Shown here one piece after another: positions 52,014 to 61,524 of a DNA stretch of 64,000 nucleotides. The stretch comes from Chitinivibrionales bacterium (GTDB taxonomy: Bacteria; Fibrobacterota; Chitinivibrionia; Chitinivibrionales; FEN-1185): positions 281,556 to 345,555 of the forward strand of contig DATJAL010000052.1 of assembly GCA_035516255.1 (NCBI GenBank), read 5' to 3'. The position numbers were made by a program, and so were the translations under genes. Position 1 is the stretch's first letter, and each line of letters opens with the position of its first letter. The notes beneath the pieces were generated by a model. It searched no databases, was not told the DNA's origin, and saw only the letters and a program-made list of their open reading frames with translations.

Positions 52014-52042
52014 AAGGGCATGATTACACCACATCATGCCCT
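52014..52042. terminator. Bidirectional stem-loop terminator between convergent genes
   Basis: Stem aagggcatgat / atcatgccctt with loop tacacca. The minus-strand reading is followed by TTTTGATTT, so it best serves the Bat operon ending at 52086; the plus-strand T-run is poor. Confidence 0.7.
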
Positions 52043-52085
52043 TCATATCCATAATCGGATTATCCAGAATAATTTCTACGCTCGC

Positions 52086-52847
52086 CTAAATCTTCCCCAG
52101 TGACGCCGTCTGCACCCATCCGCTCATCCCCGTGGGCAGGCTCACCAGCGACCATTCGCCGATGGTCTTGCGGATGCGGAATTTGGTGCCCTCGTGCACG
52201 GTGAAGATGAGCTTGCTGCCGTTGGGCTCGTTCTTGGCGTCGAGCGACGGCACGAGCACGATGGCGTAGGCGGTGCGCTCGCTTGCGTAAATCTTGGCGC
52301 CGGCGGAGGCGCCCACGGCGCAGGCGACGAGCAGCAGCAGGGAAGAGAGGTAGACAATCCACAGCCGCGCGTTCCGCGAAGCGTAAAGGCCGGCGGAAAA
52401 CAGGCCTGCAAGGGCAAGCAGGAGAAAAAATAAAATCCATAATTGGGTGTTGAGCGGGAACAGCGTGTGCAGCCTGAACAGGATGGCCCCGGCAAAGCTC
52501 TGCTGCGGTATTGGTATTCTGTCAATGAGCACCGAATTCGCGAATTTTATATTTGCCAAAACATCGGCGTCGGTGGGCGCGAGCTTGCGCGCCCTTTCGT
52601 AGTTGAGCAGGGCGAGCCCGACTTTTTTTTGCCTGAAATAGGAGTTTCCGAGGTTGTAATACACCGCGCTGTTGGCCACGCCCGACGAAAGGATCTGCTC
52701 GTAATACCAGGCGGCGCTGTCGTAGGACTGCTGTTCGTACAGCTTGCCCGCCTTTTCGAACCAGAAGCTGACGGGCGCGCATGAGGCTTCCTTGACTCCT
52801 GCGAACAGGAGGAGCAGCGCCGCGCATGCGGTGATGAAAGGCTTCAT
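52086..52847 (-). CDS. batE: BatE-like membrane protein (TPR plus SH3)
   Basis: 253 residues. Signal or membrane leader, TPR-like repeats (AAWYYEQILSSGVANSAVYYN, ~25-100; NLGNSYFRQKKVGLALLNYE), two transmembrane helices (~130-152, ~160-182) and a C-terminal SH3-like domain (VHEGTKFRIRKTIGEWSLV). This TPR-TM-SH3 order matches BatE of Bacteroides-type Bat operons. Its ATG overlaps the BatD stop (ATGA). Bat proteins form an inner-membrane complex associated with envelope stress or aerotolerance; the biochemical activity is unknown. Confidence 0.75.
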   Translation of the reverse strand: MKPFITACAALLLLFAGVKEASCAPVSFWFEKAGKLYEQQSYDSAAWYYEQILSSGVANSAVYYNLGNSYFRQKKVGLALLNYERARKLAPTDADVLANIKFANSVLIDRIPIPQQSFAGAILFRLHTLFPLNTQLWILFFLLLALAGLFSAGLYASRNARLWIVYLSSLLLLVACAVGASAGAKIYASERTAYAIVLVPSLDAKNEPNGSKLIFTVHEGTKFRIRKTIGEWSLVSLPTGMSGWVQTASLGKI

Positions 52848-54721
52848 GACGGTTTCCCCTTTTTCTGCTTTGCAAGGTCCCGGATGAACCCTTCGGTTTG
52901 ATTCAGAATGCCGTTCCGCAAAGAGGTATCCAAAGCGGCCCGGCCGAAGCGGTAGGCGTCGAGACCTTCGAGAAAGGAAACGAGTTTTTTCACCAGGTCA
53001 TCCTGCGCGCCGCGGTTCTTTAATTCCTCCTGCAGCTCAAGGCGTGTTTTCCCGGTTGCGGCGAATCCGAATTTGTGCGTGATGAAGTCCTCAAGGCATC
53101 CCGACACGCCGGCGAGGAATTGTTCCACGGTCAGGGATTGGCCTTTCTTTCGTGCCGTTGCAACGGCCCTGCAGGCCCTGCGCACCGCCTTTTGCCGCAG
53201 CGCGAGCGAAGCGTCGCGTTCGTACCGCTTGGCCTGTATCTTATACAAAAGGGAAAAGAGCGCCAGCAGGAAAGGAAGCGGAAACAGGATGAAGAACACT
53301 GGGTTTTTGTACGGCTGGTCGGTCTGCTTCCTGATGCCGGCGCCGGTCTTGATGAACCGGATGTCCTGCCCCACCTGCTGGATTTCCTCCTGCGTGAGGT
53401 ACCGCGTCTGGCCCGCCTGCGCGGTTTTCCCTTTTGTCACGGCAACGCGCAGGGTGTCGGACCGGAGCGTCTTGTAGGCCTGGGCGGCGGGGTCGAAGTA
53501 AATCCACGAAAGGGGCGGAATGGAAAGCGTCCCCTCCTGCCGGGGAATGATGGGGTATCTGTAGGTCTTGACGCATGAGATACCGTTTTGCGTCGTGTCA
53601 AGAGATACGTGCTTTTCCGGCGCCAGCACTTCGCATTCGGCAAGCTGCGGCAGCGCGAGGTCGCCCATGTTTCCCGGCCTGGTGGTGCCGCGCACCGTTG
53701 CCGTGAGCGTGACCGCCTCGCCCGAGGGCACCTGCCTGGGGTCGACGCCTGCGTTCATGGAGAACGAACCCACGGCGCCGGAAAAACCGGCGGGCGGCGG
53801 CGGGAGCATGGCCGCGTGGATGATGAGCCTGTTCGACAGAACGCTTTTCGGAATCTGCTGGACGCCGCCGCCGAAGAAATCGTCGCCGAAGAAATCGCCG
53901 AACGGATCGGAGTTCCGGCGTGGCTGCACCCTCTTGAGCACCACATATTCAAAGGGCACCGGCTGGATCGATAGGTCGCCGGTTGAGATGGGGAACAGCG
54001 CGTACTGCACTTTCACCACAAACTCCTTTTCGCCGTTCACCGTTTCCATGGCGCTTTTGGAGGGAAGCTGATTGAACAGCCGTGCGACGGCGAAGTCCTT
54101 GCTCAGGTTTTTTTCCAGTTTGTCGTACAGGCCGGCAAGCCCCTGCTGCGAGAGCTGCGCCTGCGAGCCGGCCTTCTGGCAGACCTTGACCGTGAGGATG
54201 GTCTGTTCGCCGGTAAAAAGGCTCTTCTTGCCGGTCTGCAGCACCACCCGTACGTCCGTGGTCTGCACCGCCTCCTTGCCGATGGTGATGGCGAAGGGCG
54301 CGGAGGAATACGGTTTTCCGTCGACGACGGCCTGAAGCGCCGGGAAGGTGAACGTGCCGGTTTTCTTCGGCGCAATGGCGTAATTGAAAAAGTAGGTCGT
54401 GGTGACGCTCTGCGTCATGGCGCCATTGACAACCGAGATTGACGTGGACGACGACTGGTTGCGGTTCACGCCCAGCACGTCGAAGTCTTCACTTTTGGGC
54501 ACCTGCGGCGCGGCAAGGCCGGCGAGCTGCTTGCTGCTGGTGATCTGGGCCTGAATCTGTATCTGCTCGCCGAGCATGGCGCTGGTGCGGTCGGCGGTGA
54601 CGGAAAAGGAGATGTTCTGGGACCAGGAAATGCCGAACGCAATTGGAATGATGGATATGAGGCGGGGAAGAAGGAATCCCGCACCTTTTTGAATTAAGGA
54701 ATGTTTTTTAGAATCAGTCAT
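52844..54721 (-). CDS. batD: BatD (oxygen tolerance family, PF13584)
   Basis: 625 residues from ATG 54721. The start at 54784 would place codons inside the palindromic repeat and is rejected. Signal peptide, then repeated Ig-like units starting ISFSVTADRTSAMLGEQIQ, the BatD hallmark, with later PARRNSDPFGDFFGDD-like insertion (PRRNSDPFGDFFGDDFFGG) and three further beta-sandwich units, then a single transmembrane helix (~495-515, FFILFPLPFLLALFSLLY) and a cytoplasmic helical domain. The length and architecture are normal. A leader containing the repeat separates it from BatC. Confidence 0.85.
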   Translation of the reverse strand: MTDSKKHSLIQKGAGFLLPRLISIIPIAFGISWSQNISFSVTADRTSAMLGEQIQIQAQITSSKQLAGLAAPQVPKSEDFDVLGVNRNQSSSTSISVVNGAMTQSVTTTYFFNYAIAPKKTGTFTFPALQAVVDGKPYSSAPFAITIGKEAVQTTDVRVVLQTGKKSLFTGEQTILTVKVCQKAGSQAQLSQQGLAGLYDKLEKNLSKDFAVARLFNQLPSKSAMETVNGEKEFVVKVQYALFPISTGDLSIQPVPFEYVVLKRVQPRRNSDPFGDFFGDDFFGGGVQQIPKSVLSNRLIIHAAMLPPPPAGFSGAVGSFSMNAGVDPRQVPSGEAVTLTATVRGTTRPGNMGDLALPQLAECEVLAPEKHVSLDTTQNGISCVKTYRYPIIPRQEGTLSIPPLSWIYFDPAAQAYKTLRSDTLRVAVTKGKTAQAGQTRYLTQEEIQQVGQDIRFIKTGAGIRKQTDQPYKNPVFFILFPLPFLLALFSLLYKIQAKRYERDASLALRQKAVRRACRAVATARKKGQSLTVEQFLAGVSGCLEDFITHKFGFAATGKTRLELQEELKNRGAQDDLVKKLVSFLEGLDAYRFGRAALDTSLRNGILNQTEGFIRDLAKQKKGKPS

Positions 54722-54774
54722 ATGCTGAATTTCTATTGCCTGACGCCATTCGAATCTCTCTATATCAACGAATA

Positions 54775-54848
54775 ACGGTGTCATTCCCTCGAAAGCGGGA
54801 ATCCAGTCTTAACTGGTTACTGGATGCCCGTTTTCGCGGGCATGACAG
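54775..54848. repeat. Dispersed palindromic repeat, second copy
   Basis: Two hairpins, attccctcgaaagcgggaat and atgcccgttttcgcgggcat, flanked by gtcat and atgac, the same arrangement as 1614-1688. It lies in the spacer between BatC and BatD and could act as an RNA-processing or attenuation site; it also carries the short inverted pair ccagt...actgg. Confidence 0.8.
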
Positions 54849-54882
54849 TGTGTCAACCAGTCACACAGAAATCGAAAAATAA

Positions 54883-55755
54883 TTACCAGTCTTTCTCCAC
54901 TTTTTTCTGTCCCGCAACGCCCATCTTTTCCGGCTTCTTGTTCAATTCCTTGTCATCATCTGAAAACTGCTCAATGATCCTTTTCGCCTCGTCCTTTTTC
55001 ATGTCTTCCTGTTTCTGCTGCGGCGTGGGCTCGGGTTTTTGTTGCTCCTGGTCTTTTTTGTTTTGGTCCTGCTGCTGGTTCTGCTTGTCCTGCTTATTGT
55101 CGTCTTTCTTGTTCTGATCTTGCTTTTGGTCCTGCTTGTTTTGGTTTTTCTTATCCTGATTCTGCTGGTTTTTATTGTCCTGTTTGTTTTGATCCTTGTT
55201 GTCTTTGTTCTGCTTGTTGTCCTTGTTGTTTTGCTGTTGCTGCTGCTCCATCTGCTTTATTTTCTTCTGCGCAAGCTGCACGTTCCATTTCGTGTCCCTG
55301 TCGGAAGGCCGCAAATCAAGAGACTTAATATAATTTTCCAGCGCGGCCTTGTACTTTTCCATGGCCTGCTGGCCGTTTTGAGCGCCGAGGCGCTCACCCT
55401 GCATGAACTGGGCGTTGCCGAGGTTGTAATACAGCGCGGCAAGCGCTTTTTTGTCCTTGATTTCTTTTGCCTGGCCGTACGATTCTTCCGCTTTGTCAAA
55501 GTCGCCGAGCCGGTATTGCGCGGACCCCTTGTTCATTTTGAGCTTCTGCTCGGCCGGATACTCGAGGATGAGGTTGTCATACGACTTTAGGGCCTCGTCA
55601 TACTTTTTGCTCTGATAAAGGCTGTTCGCATTTTTATTCTTCGAATACAATTCGTCGGAAAAGGAAGACATTGCCAAGCCGCAGAAACATACAATGATGC
55701 AGGCGCCGATGAACAGCGTGGATTGCTTTTGACGGTATCCTGAAAAATTGCTCAC
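54883..55755 (-). CDS. batC: BatC-like TPR protein with a Gln/Lys/Asn/Asp low-complexity tail
   Basis: 290 residues from GTG 55755, which overlaps the BatB stop (GTGA) and has AGGGAG upstream. A signal or membrane leader is followed by TPRs (YDEALKSYDNLILEYPAEQ, FDKAEESYGQAKEI, ENYIKSLDLRPSDRD). Residues ~170-265 are almost wholly Gln, Lys, Asn and Asp in a K-N/Q-D-x pattern, presumably disordered; the protein ends KMGVAGQKKVEKDW. The TPR-plus-charged-tail design fits BatC. Confidence 0.75.
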   Translation of the reverse strand: MSNFSGYRQKQSTLFIGACIIVCFCGLAMSSFSDELYSKNKNANSLYQSKKYDEALKSYDNLILEYPAEQKLKMNKGSAQYRLGDFDKAEESYGQAKEIKDKKALAALYYNLGNAQFMQGERLGAQNGQQAMEKYKAALENYIKSLDLRPSDRDTKWNVQLAQKKIKQMEQQQQQNNKDNKQNKDNKDQNKQDNKNQQNQDKKNQNKQDQKQDQNKKDDNKQDKQNQQQDQNKKDQEQQKPEPTPQQKQEDMKKDEAKRIIEQFSDDDKELNKKPEKMGVAGQKKVEKDW

Positions 55756-56774
55756 CCGATTCTCCCTTTCCATTCCTGCATGGACCGCGCAACGGGCGGA
55801 ACGGCGGATTCGAGGAAAAGGAACAGCAGCGCGATCGCAAGGAACCACTGGTACTGTTCCTCGAACACGTTCATCCGGTCGGCGCCGAGCTCGTTTTTTT
55901 CCATTTTGGAAATTTCACGGTAGATGCCGGGCATGTCAAGCGTCGTGCCGGCGTGAAAATACTTGCCGTGTCCCTCCATGGCGATTTTTTCGAGCATGAG
56001 CGAGTTGAGGCGCGTCATGACGAGGTTCCCCTCGGCGTCTTTTTTGTAGGCAACGTTGCCCTTTCCTTTACCGACAGGAATAGGCACGCCGCTTTCCGAG
56101 CCGATGCCCACGGTGAATATTTTTATCCCCTGTTGTGCCGCCTTCTGCGCCGTGACCTCGACGTCGCCGGTGTGGTCCTCGCCGTCGGAGAGGAGAACGA
56201 GCACCTTCGACTTGTTCTTCTGGGTCTTGAACGCGTCGATCGCCTGGTTGATCGCGTCGGCGATGGCCGTGCCCGGCGTCTGCACCCAGTCGGTGTTCAC
56301 CGCGTCGAGGAACATCTTCGCCGCGCCGTAGTCGAGCGTGAGGGGGCACTGCACGAAGCTCTCGCCCGCGAACACGATGATGCCCACCCGGTCCCCCTTG
56401 AGCAGGTCGATGAATTTTTCGGTCTCGAATTTCGCGCGGTCGAGACGGTCGGGCGCGACGTCCTCGGCGAGCATGCTTTTTGATATGTCAAGCGCAACGA
56501 TGATGTCCACGCCCTTCCGTTCCACCATTTCCATTTTCACGCCGAACCGCGGCCGGGTGAGCGCCAGCACCGCGAAAAACACGAACGCGAGGAACAGCAC
56601 CCATCTGACCACCTGCCGCTGCAGTATTTTCTCCGGCGTCAGGCGCTTCATGAGCGCAAGCGAGGCGAAACGGGAAAGCGCCGCCTGCTTCCATTGGTGG
56701 GCGAGGATGAAGATTCCGACCAGCAGCGGGATGCAGAGCATCAGCCAGAAATAGGTGGGGCTGCCGAATCTCAT
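55752..56774 (-). CDS. batB: BatB (von Willebrand A domain membrane protein)
   Basis: 340 residues from ATG 56774. Two N-terminal transmembrane helices (~8-26, ~57-73), then a VWA domain with MIDAS motif DISKS (96-100), TPGTAIADA and LLSDGEDHTG, and a C-terminal helix (~310-325, WFLAIALLFLFLES). This is the normal BatB/BatA layout. A longer start up to 56876 would add a nonhomologous leader in the GCAT-rich spacer and is not used. Confidence 0.9.
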   Translation of the reverse strand: MRFGSPTYFWLMLCIPLLVGIFILAHQWKQAALSRFASLALMKRLTPEKILQRQVVRWVLFLAFVFFAVLALTRPRFGVKMEMVERKGVDIIVALDISKSMLAEDVAPDRLDRAKFETEKFIDLLKGDRVGIIVFAGESFVQCPLTLDYGAAKMFLDAVNTDWVQTPGTAIADAINQAIDAFKTQKNKSKVLVLLSDGEDHTGDVEVTAQKAAQQGIKIFTVGIGSESGVPIPVGKGKGNVAYKKDAEGNLVMTRLNSLMLEKIAMEGHGKYFHAGTTLDMPGIYREISKMEKNELGADRMNVFEEQYQWFLAIALLFLFLESAVPPVARSMQEWKGRIG

Positions 56775-56927
56775 GATCTGTTGCCTTCGTTTCTTAAAGT
56801 ATATGCGGACACGAGTGTATGCGTACATGCGGAAAAAGCAGTCTGATGGGCCAAACGCTTCCATGTATTTCCGCATTCACGCATCAGCGCATCCATGCTT
56901 TCTCGCATTTCCGCCTTGATTTTTTCA
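56775..56927. repeat. ATGCG/GCATG-rich spacer between BatA and BatB
   Basis: About 150 nt with several short near-repeats of atgcg and gcat (read on the minus strand: atgcgagaaagcatggatgc, atgcgctgatgcgtgaatgc). It has no coding support and resembles simple sequence drift or a degenerate repeat element. Confidence 0.4.
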
Positions 56928-57929
56928 TCACGGAATCCTCCTGAACAGCGTAAGCGACAGCAGGCTTTCCACGAACAGCACGATACACCCGGCGATGAGC
57001 CAGCCGAAGAACCGGTCGGCATAGCTCGTGTAGAGCTTTGTCTTGATCATCGTCTTTTCCATTTTGTCAATGGTGTCGTAGATTTCCTTGAGCTTCTCCG
57101 CGTTCTGCGCCCTGAAATATTTTCCGCCGGTTGCGGCCGCGATGTCGGTGAGCAGTTGCTCGTCGAGGTCGGAGCGGATCATCTGCATCTGCACCACCTT
57201 CTGTCCTGTAAAGGGGTTGATCCCCTCGGCGGGAAAGGGCACCTCGCCCTCCCTGCCCACGCCGATGGTGTATATCTTTATACCGAGCGCGCCTGCCGCC
57301 TTCGCGGCCGCGAGCGGCGCGATCTCGCCGAAATTGTTCGCGCCGTCGGTGAGCAAAATGATCACCTTGCTCTTTGACGGCGAGTCCTTGATGCGGTTGG
57401 CGGCCGTGGCGATCGCGGTGCCGATCGCGGTGGCGTCGCTGAACTCCTCGAAATCGGTGCGGTCGAGGAATCCGGTAAGGATGTTGTAGTCAAGCGTAAG
57501 CGGGCACCGGGTGTAGCTGCGCTTGGCGAAGATGACGAGGCCGATCCGGTCGTTGCGCCGCTTCATGATGAAGTCCTTGATGGTCTCCTTTGCCACGAAC
57601 AGCCGGTTCTTGGGCTGGAAATCGAGCGACTTCATGCTTATCGACACGTCGAGCGTGATGATGATATCGACGCCTTCGGTGGTCACTTCCTCCTCCGACG
57701 TGCCCTGCTGCGGACGCGCCAGCGCGACGACGAGGAGCGCGATCCCGGCCATGCGCAGCGCGAACGGCACGTGGCGGAGCCGGATGAACCAGGAAGCGGG
57801 GAGTTTCTGCAATATTGACAGATCGGAAAAACGTACCGCCGGCCGTTTTCGCTCGCGCCGGATATAGGTCCATACCATGGGGACCAGCGCGAGCAGCAGG
57901 AGAAGGAACCATTTGTTCTCAAGATGCAT
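56928..57929 (-). CDS. batA: BatA (von Willebrand A domain membrane protein)
   Basis: 333 residues from ATG 57929, with AAGGA 8 nt upstream; it overlaps the upstream gene by 11 nt. Two N-terminal membrane helices (~6-21, ~54-70), a VWA domain with complete MIDAS (DVSIS 94-98; DATAIGTAI; LLTDGANNFGE) and a C-terminal helix. A companion of BatB; the pair probably forms the metal-dependent interaction surface of the complex. Confidence 0.9.
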   Translation of the reverse strand: MHLENKWFLLLLLALVPMVWTYIRRERKRPAVRFSDLSILQKLPASWFIRLRHVPFALRMAGIALLVVALARPQQGTSEEEVTTEGVDIIITLDVSISMKSLDFQPKNRLFVAKETIKDFIMKRRNDRIGLVIFAKRSYTRCPLTLDYNILTGFLDRTDFEEFSDATAIGTAIATAANRIKDSPSKSKVIILLTDGANNFGEIAPLAAAKAAGALGIKIYTIGVGREGEVPFPAEGINPFTGQKVVQMQMIRSDLDEQLLTDIAAATGGKYFRAQNAEKLKEIYDTIDKMEKTMIKTKLYTSYADRFFGWLIAGCIVLFVESLLSLTLFRRIP

Positions 57930-58914
57930 GGGTATCGTTCCTTCCATTTCCCGTCGGCTTTGCCGCAACCGGCGCCGATGGGGCCGATTCTTTCTCGGGC
58001 TGTGCCGCGGGTTTGGTTTTTTCAAAGAAGTCCCGCATGCTCGGGCCGAACCGATACACGGTGTCGCTGTCCGGGAGGTGCTTCGCGAATTTCACCGGAT
58101 CCGTTGTAAAGAAAAACCACTCCGCGTTTTTACGGCAGTCCGAGTCGAGCGGCGATACCTTGATCCAGTCAAGCATTTCCTCGGTGGTGAATTCCGCCGC
58201 GTTCACCGCGAACCGCCGCTCGATATAGCGCTTGACAATGTCGGAAAGTTCAAAGGCGTATTCCCTGATCAAGCCTTTTGCGATGTACTGCTTCGCCTCA
58301 AGCGCGGCAAGCGCTTCCATTGCCTCCTCGTACGCCGGCCGGGGAGGCTGCGCCTTGACGATTTTTCCCTTTTTGGGAAAATAGTGACGAACAAGAAAAA
58401 ACGCCGCCGCTGCCGCCGCGGCCGCGATGTTGATCCACAGCCACAGCAGTGAGGGCTTGCCCACGGTCTGCTGCGGCTTGAGATCCTTGATGGACGCCGT
58501 GTCGGGCGAGGAGACCAGAATCAGGCGCATGGGAACGGGCTGCGTGCGAAGCGTCTCGGCGCCGGCATCCTTCGGCACGATGAAATCGACCGCGGGAAGG
58601 GTGCAGTTTTCCGCCGAATACGTGGTGATGATGTAGTGGAAGGTGAGGCTGTCGGCGTTCTTCTTTTCAACCTTGTCGGAGGTCCATTCCTTGACCGCGA
58701 ACTTGCCGAAACCGTTTTCGGTCGACGGCGGCACGACCTGTGAGGCCTTAGGGACAAGCAGCACCACGCCGAAATGGACCCTGTCGCCTATGTAAAGGGT
58801 GTCCTGGGAGACGGCGCTGAGGATCGTGCTGCCGGAACAGAGCGAAGGCGCGGCGGCGATAACAATGGATGACAGGATGGAAAAAATATGACACCGCATG
58901 GTGATGGAAATCAT
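57919..58914 (-). CDS. Bat-operon membrane protein with N-terminal beta-sandwich (BatD-like/DUF4381-like)
   Basis: 331 residues if ATG 58914 is used; ATG 58899 (MRCHIF) is equally possible, and neither has a clear ribosome-binding site. Signal peptide (cleavage about CSGS), a periplasmic BatD-like sandwich (AVSQDTLYIGDRVHFGVVL), one transmembrane helix (~165-185, WLWINIAAAAAAAAFFLV) and a cytoplasmic domain of ~140 residues with DIVKRYIERRFAV and TTEEML, as in the gene that usually stands between DUF58 and batA. It is the first gene of this cluster: no MoxR or DUF58 gene is upstream. Confidence 0.65.
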   Translation of the reverse strand: MISITMRCHIFSILSSIVIAAAPSLCSGSTILSAVSQDTLYIGDRVHFGVVLLVPKASQVVPPSTENGFGKFAVKEWTSDKVEKKNADSLTFHYIITTYSAENCTLPAVDFIVPKDAGAETLRTQPVPMRLILVSSPDTASIKDLKPQQTVGKPSLLWLWINIAAAAAAAAFFLVRHYFPKKGKIVKAQPPRPAYEEAMEALAALEAKQYIAKGLIREYAFELSDIVKRYIERRFAVNAAEFTTEEMLDWIKVSPLDSDCRKNAEWFFFTTDPVKFAKHLPDSDTVYRFGPSMRDFFEKTKPAAQPEKESAPSAPVAAKPTGNGRNDTHAS

Positions 58915-59200
58915 TGATCGATAATGCATAAGGAAATCTGTCATTACTGCAATAAAATCATTCAATGATATATGGCTGAAAATCAGTTAATTACGTTTTG
59001 ATAACTTCATTTATTATCAGTGGTTAGACATAAAAATCTTGGTGTCATTGAATTGCAAAGGAGGTAAAAAATAAATAAAGGATGGCAGGGAATGATGATA
59101 ATCAAAGGATGAATTTGCAATTAAGGACTTTACAACAGTGGAGCGGGCTTTCCATGTATTAATTTCTTTTCAGGATTTGTCCGATAGATCTTGGATTGCT

Positions 59201-60109
59201 ATGATAAAGCCGCTGATGAAATTCCTTAATCGTTACTGCGCGTTTTTGTCGTTGTTGTCGCTCTTGTCTTTTACGGCGCCTTGGTTTGACAGTTACGCGG
59301 GTGATTCGCTTTCATCGCCAAAGTCTCCGGCCTTCCGGCTTGCGCCCGAATTCCATTTCAACGAGGACCTTCACGCCTTCTTTTTACAGAAAGACTCCAC
59401 GTACAGACTCCGGTATTTTGTCGAATGGATCAGCGCCGCGGAGCTTGCGTTTTTTTCCGTCAACGACCGTTTTTTCTTTTTCGGCGAGATGGCAATGACC
59501 ATGGGCGTGAGCAAGTGGGCCACCAAGGCCATCCTGTTCGACCCGCGCCTGGTTGACGCCGGGTTCGGGCCGCTGCTCGAATACCGTTTCGCGCCGGTAA
59601 ACGTGGCGCTCGGACTCGACCACCATTGCTTCCACGAAATCGACACGCTCGACCTGACGCCGGTGTACTGGAACAGGCTCTACCTCAGCGCGTCGTCGCC
59701 GGATTTCAGGCCCGGAGACTTTAAAAACGCCATCGCGGACCCCGCGCCCCTGACCTGGAAAAACCGGATTGCGTGGCAGGCAACGCTGGGCTATTATTTG
59801 CATGATTTGTTCGGTATCGACACCTCGATCGTTTCCTGGAACGAGGACTACGCCCTCGACATCATAGGCGAGGCGCGCTGCGCCGTTTACAAGTGGCAAG
59901 GTTTCGCCGGCGTCGTGAGCGCGAAAACCGGCGCCTACCTGACCCGGGTGAGCGGCGTCAAGTGGAGGCAGGAGATAGGGGCTGAGATCACGGCGACGCA
60001 GGGAAAGTTTGGATTGAGTCTATTCGCCGACTGGATGGTGGTGGACCAACTGCAGGTGCGCCTGAACCGGGATAAACTGCTTGCAGTGGGGATCAGAGGA
60101 TTCTTGTAA
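59201..60109 (+). CDS. Outer-membrane-like protein of unknown function
   Basis: 302 residues if ATG 59201 is used. Signal peptide (MIKPLMKFLNRYCAFLSLL..., cleavage about SYAGD), then aromatic-rich alternating strands (FFSVNDRFFFFGEMAM, LEYRFAPVNVALGLDHH) and a terminal GIRGFL that fits a small beta-barrel. A short acidic region (ALAFNEDLHAFFLQK-like) and His/Asp pairs (HHCFHEIDTLDL) do not make a recognisable active site. It diverges from the Bat operon; the ~285-bp spacer 58915-59200 contains no gene. Confidence 0.5.
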   Translation: MIKPLMKFLNRYCAFLSLLSLLSFTAPWFDSYAGDSLSSPKSPAFRLAPEFHFNEDLHAFFLQKDSTYRLRYFVEWISAAELAFFSVNDRFFFFGEMAMTMGVSKWATKAILFDPRLVDAGFGPLLEYRFAPVNVALGLDHHCFHEIDTLDLTPVYWNRLYLSASSPDFRPGDFKNAIADPAPLTWKNRIAWQATLGYYLHDLFGIDTSIVSWNEDYALDIIGEARCAVYKWQGFAGVVSAKTGAYLTRVSGVKWRQEIGAEITATQGKFGLSLFADWMVVDQLQVRLNRDKLLAVGIRGFL

Positions 60110-60328
60110 TTCCTGGTCCGTAGACTCCGCGAACCGCCATCGTCCATAGAGGATTTGACGATGGAATTGCATGCTCCTTTCCTGCATTGCGGGAATTTAT
60201 TTTTCCCTTGGAGGCGGACAGGCGATCGCGCTGGTGAAAAAGAACCGCCAGCCCTTTGACACCGGCATGCAGGGAGAGTTCGTATGCCGGTTTCTCGCCG
60301 GTAAAGCGGCATCGGAACAAAACAAGGC

Positions 60329-61495
60329 ATGAAGACCGAGTTCGACATAATAAAATTCCTCAATCAGAACGAGGAAACGCTTTCGCCCTTTGCAAAAAGG
60401 AGCAGCCAGTCGCTTGGGCGGAAGAATCCCATCCGGCGCGACCCGTTCCGTCTCGAGTTCTCGCGCGACGAAACCAGGATCCTTCACTGTCCGCCCTTTA
60501 GGCGGCTCAAGCAGAAGACGCAGGTGTTCCTGTCGCCCGACAACGACCACATCTGCACCAGGCTGGAGCACGTGCTCCACGTTTCCAGCATCGCCTACGT
60601 GATCGGCCGCTGCCTCAATCTCAACATCGACCTCATCAACGCCATTGCCAAGGGGCACGACCTGGGCCACCCGCCGTTCGGCCACGCGGGCGAGCGCGCG
60701 CTTGACAAGCTGCTCAAGGCCGACGATGTGGCGCAGGGGTTCAAACACGAGATCCATGGCCTGCGCGTGGTGGACATGCTCACCAACTACGGCGCGGGCC
60801 TCAACCTCACCTACGAGGTGCGGGACGGCATCATCACCCATTGCGGGGAGAGCTTCGACCGCGTGCTCGAGCCGGACCGCAAGCGCGACTTGACTAAACT
60901 GGAATCAATCACCGAGCGCGGTGCATTGCCGTCGACCCTCGAAGGGTGCCTCGTGCGCATGGTTGACCGGACCGCGTATCTCGGCCGCGACCTCGAGGAC
61001 GGCATCAAGGCGGGCCTCATCCGCAAGTCCGACATTCCCGCCGCCGTCGCACGTGACCTGGGCTCGGACAACGGCGCGATCATCGGCCGGTTCGTCAACG
61101 ACATCATCGCCAACAGCATCGACAAAGACGCCATTGTTTTAAGCGGGGAAGTGCTGGAGCTCATGGAGGCGCTCAAGGACTTCAACTACGAGCGCATCTA
61201 CAATCATCCCGACGTGGCGGGCAAGGGAAGGAAATCCGGGCACATTCTCGACCTGCTCTACCACGAACTGAAAGCCATTTTCAAAAAAACCGACCGGGGC
61301 AGGGATGCCGGGGCAACGGCGGCGGCCGAGCGGGACGCGCCGAATCTCGGCGTGTTTTTCCATTTTATCAAGAACACGAACTACAACGACGAGACGCCGC
61401 CGTGGCGCATCGCGGCGGACTATATCGCGGGCATGACCGACCATTTCGCGGAAAGGACGTATATACAGCTGTTTGTCCCGACGCCGGTGATATAA
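60329..61495 (+). CDS. dGTPase-like HD-domain triphosphohydrolase
   Basis: 388 residues. The sequence RRDPFRLEFSRDETRILHCP and FRRLKQKTQVF, the HD metal motif TRLEHVLHV (His81) and GHDLGHPPFGHAGE (His110-Asp111), and later HCGESF match deoxyguanosinetriphosphate triphosphohydrolase-like proteins, which hydrolyse dNTPs to deoxynucleosides and PPPi. The length fits the shorter dGTPase-like group. Ribosome-binding site is weak (AAGGC). No operon partner is evident. The upstream gap (60110-60328) has no gene. Confidence 0.88.
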   Translation: MKTEFDIIKFLNQNEETLSPFAKRSSQSLGRKNPIRRDPFRLEFSRDETRILHCPPFRRLKQKTQVFLSPDNDHICTRLEHVLHVSSIAYVIGRCLNLNIDLINAIAKGHDLGHPPFGHAGERALDKLLKADDVAQGFKHEIHGLRVVDMLTNYGAGLNLTYEVRDGIITHCGESFDRVLEPDRKRDLTKLESITERGALPSTLEGCLVRMVDRTAYLGRDLEDGIKAGLIRKSDIPAAVARDLGSDNGAIIGRFVNDIIANSIDKDAIVLSGEVLELMEALKDFNYERIYNHPDVAGKGRKSGHILDLLYHELKAIFKKTDRGRDAGATAAAERDAPNLGVFFHFIKNTNYNDETPPWRIAADYIAGMTDHFAERTYIQLFVPTPVI

Positions 61496-61524
61496 TATTG
61501 GTTGATCTGAATATTCGAAAAGCT

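Noticed and set aside
54722..54784. Longer BatD start at 54784
   Set aside because: The added codons lie within the dispersed palindrome; the ATG at 54721 starts a clean signal peptide.
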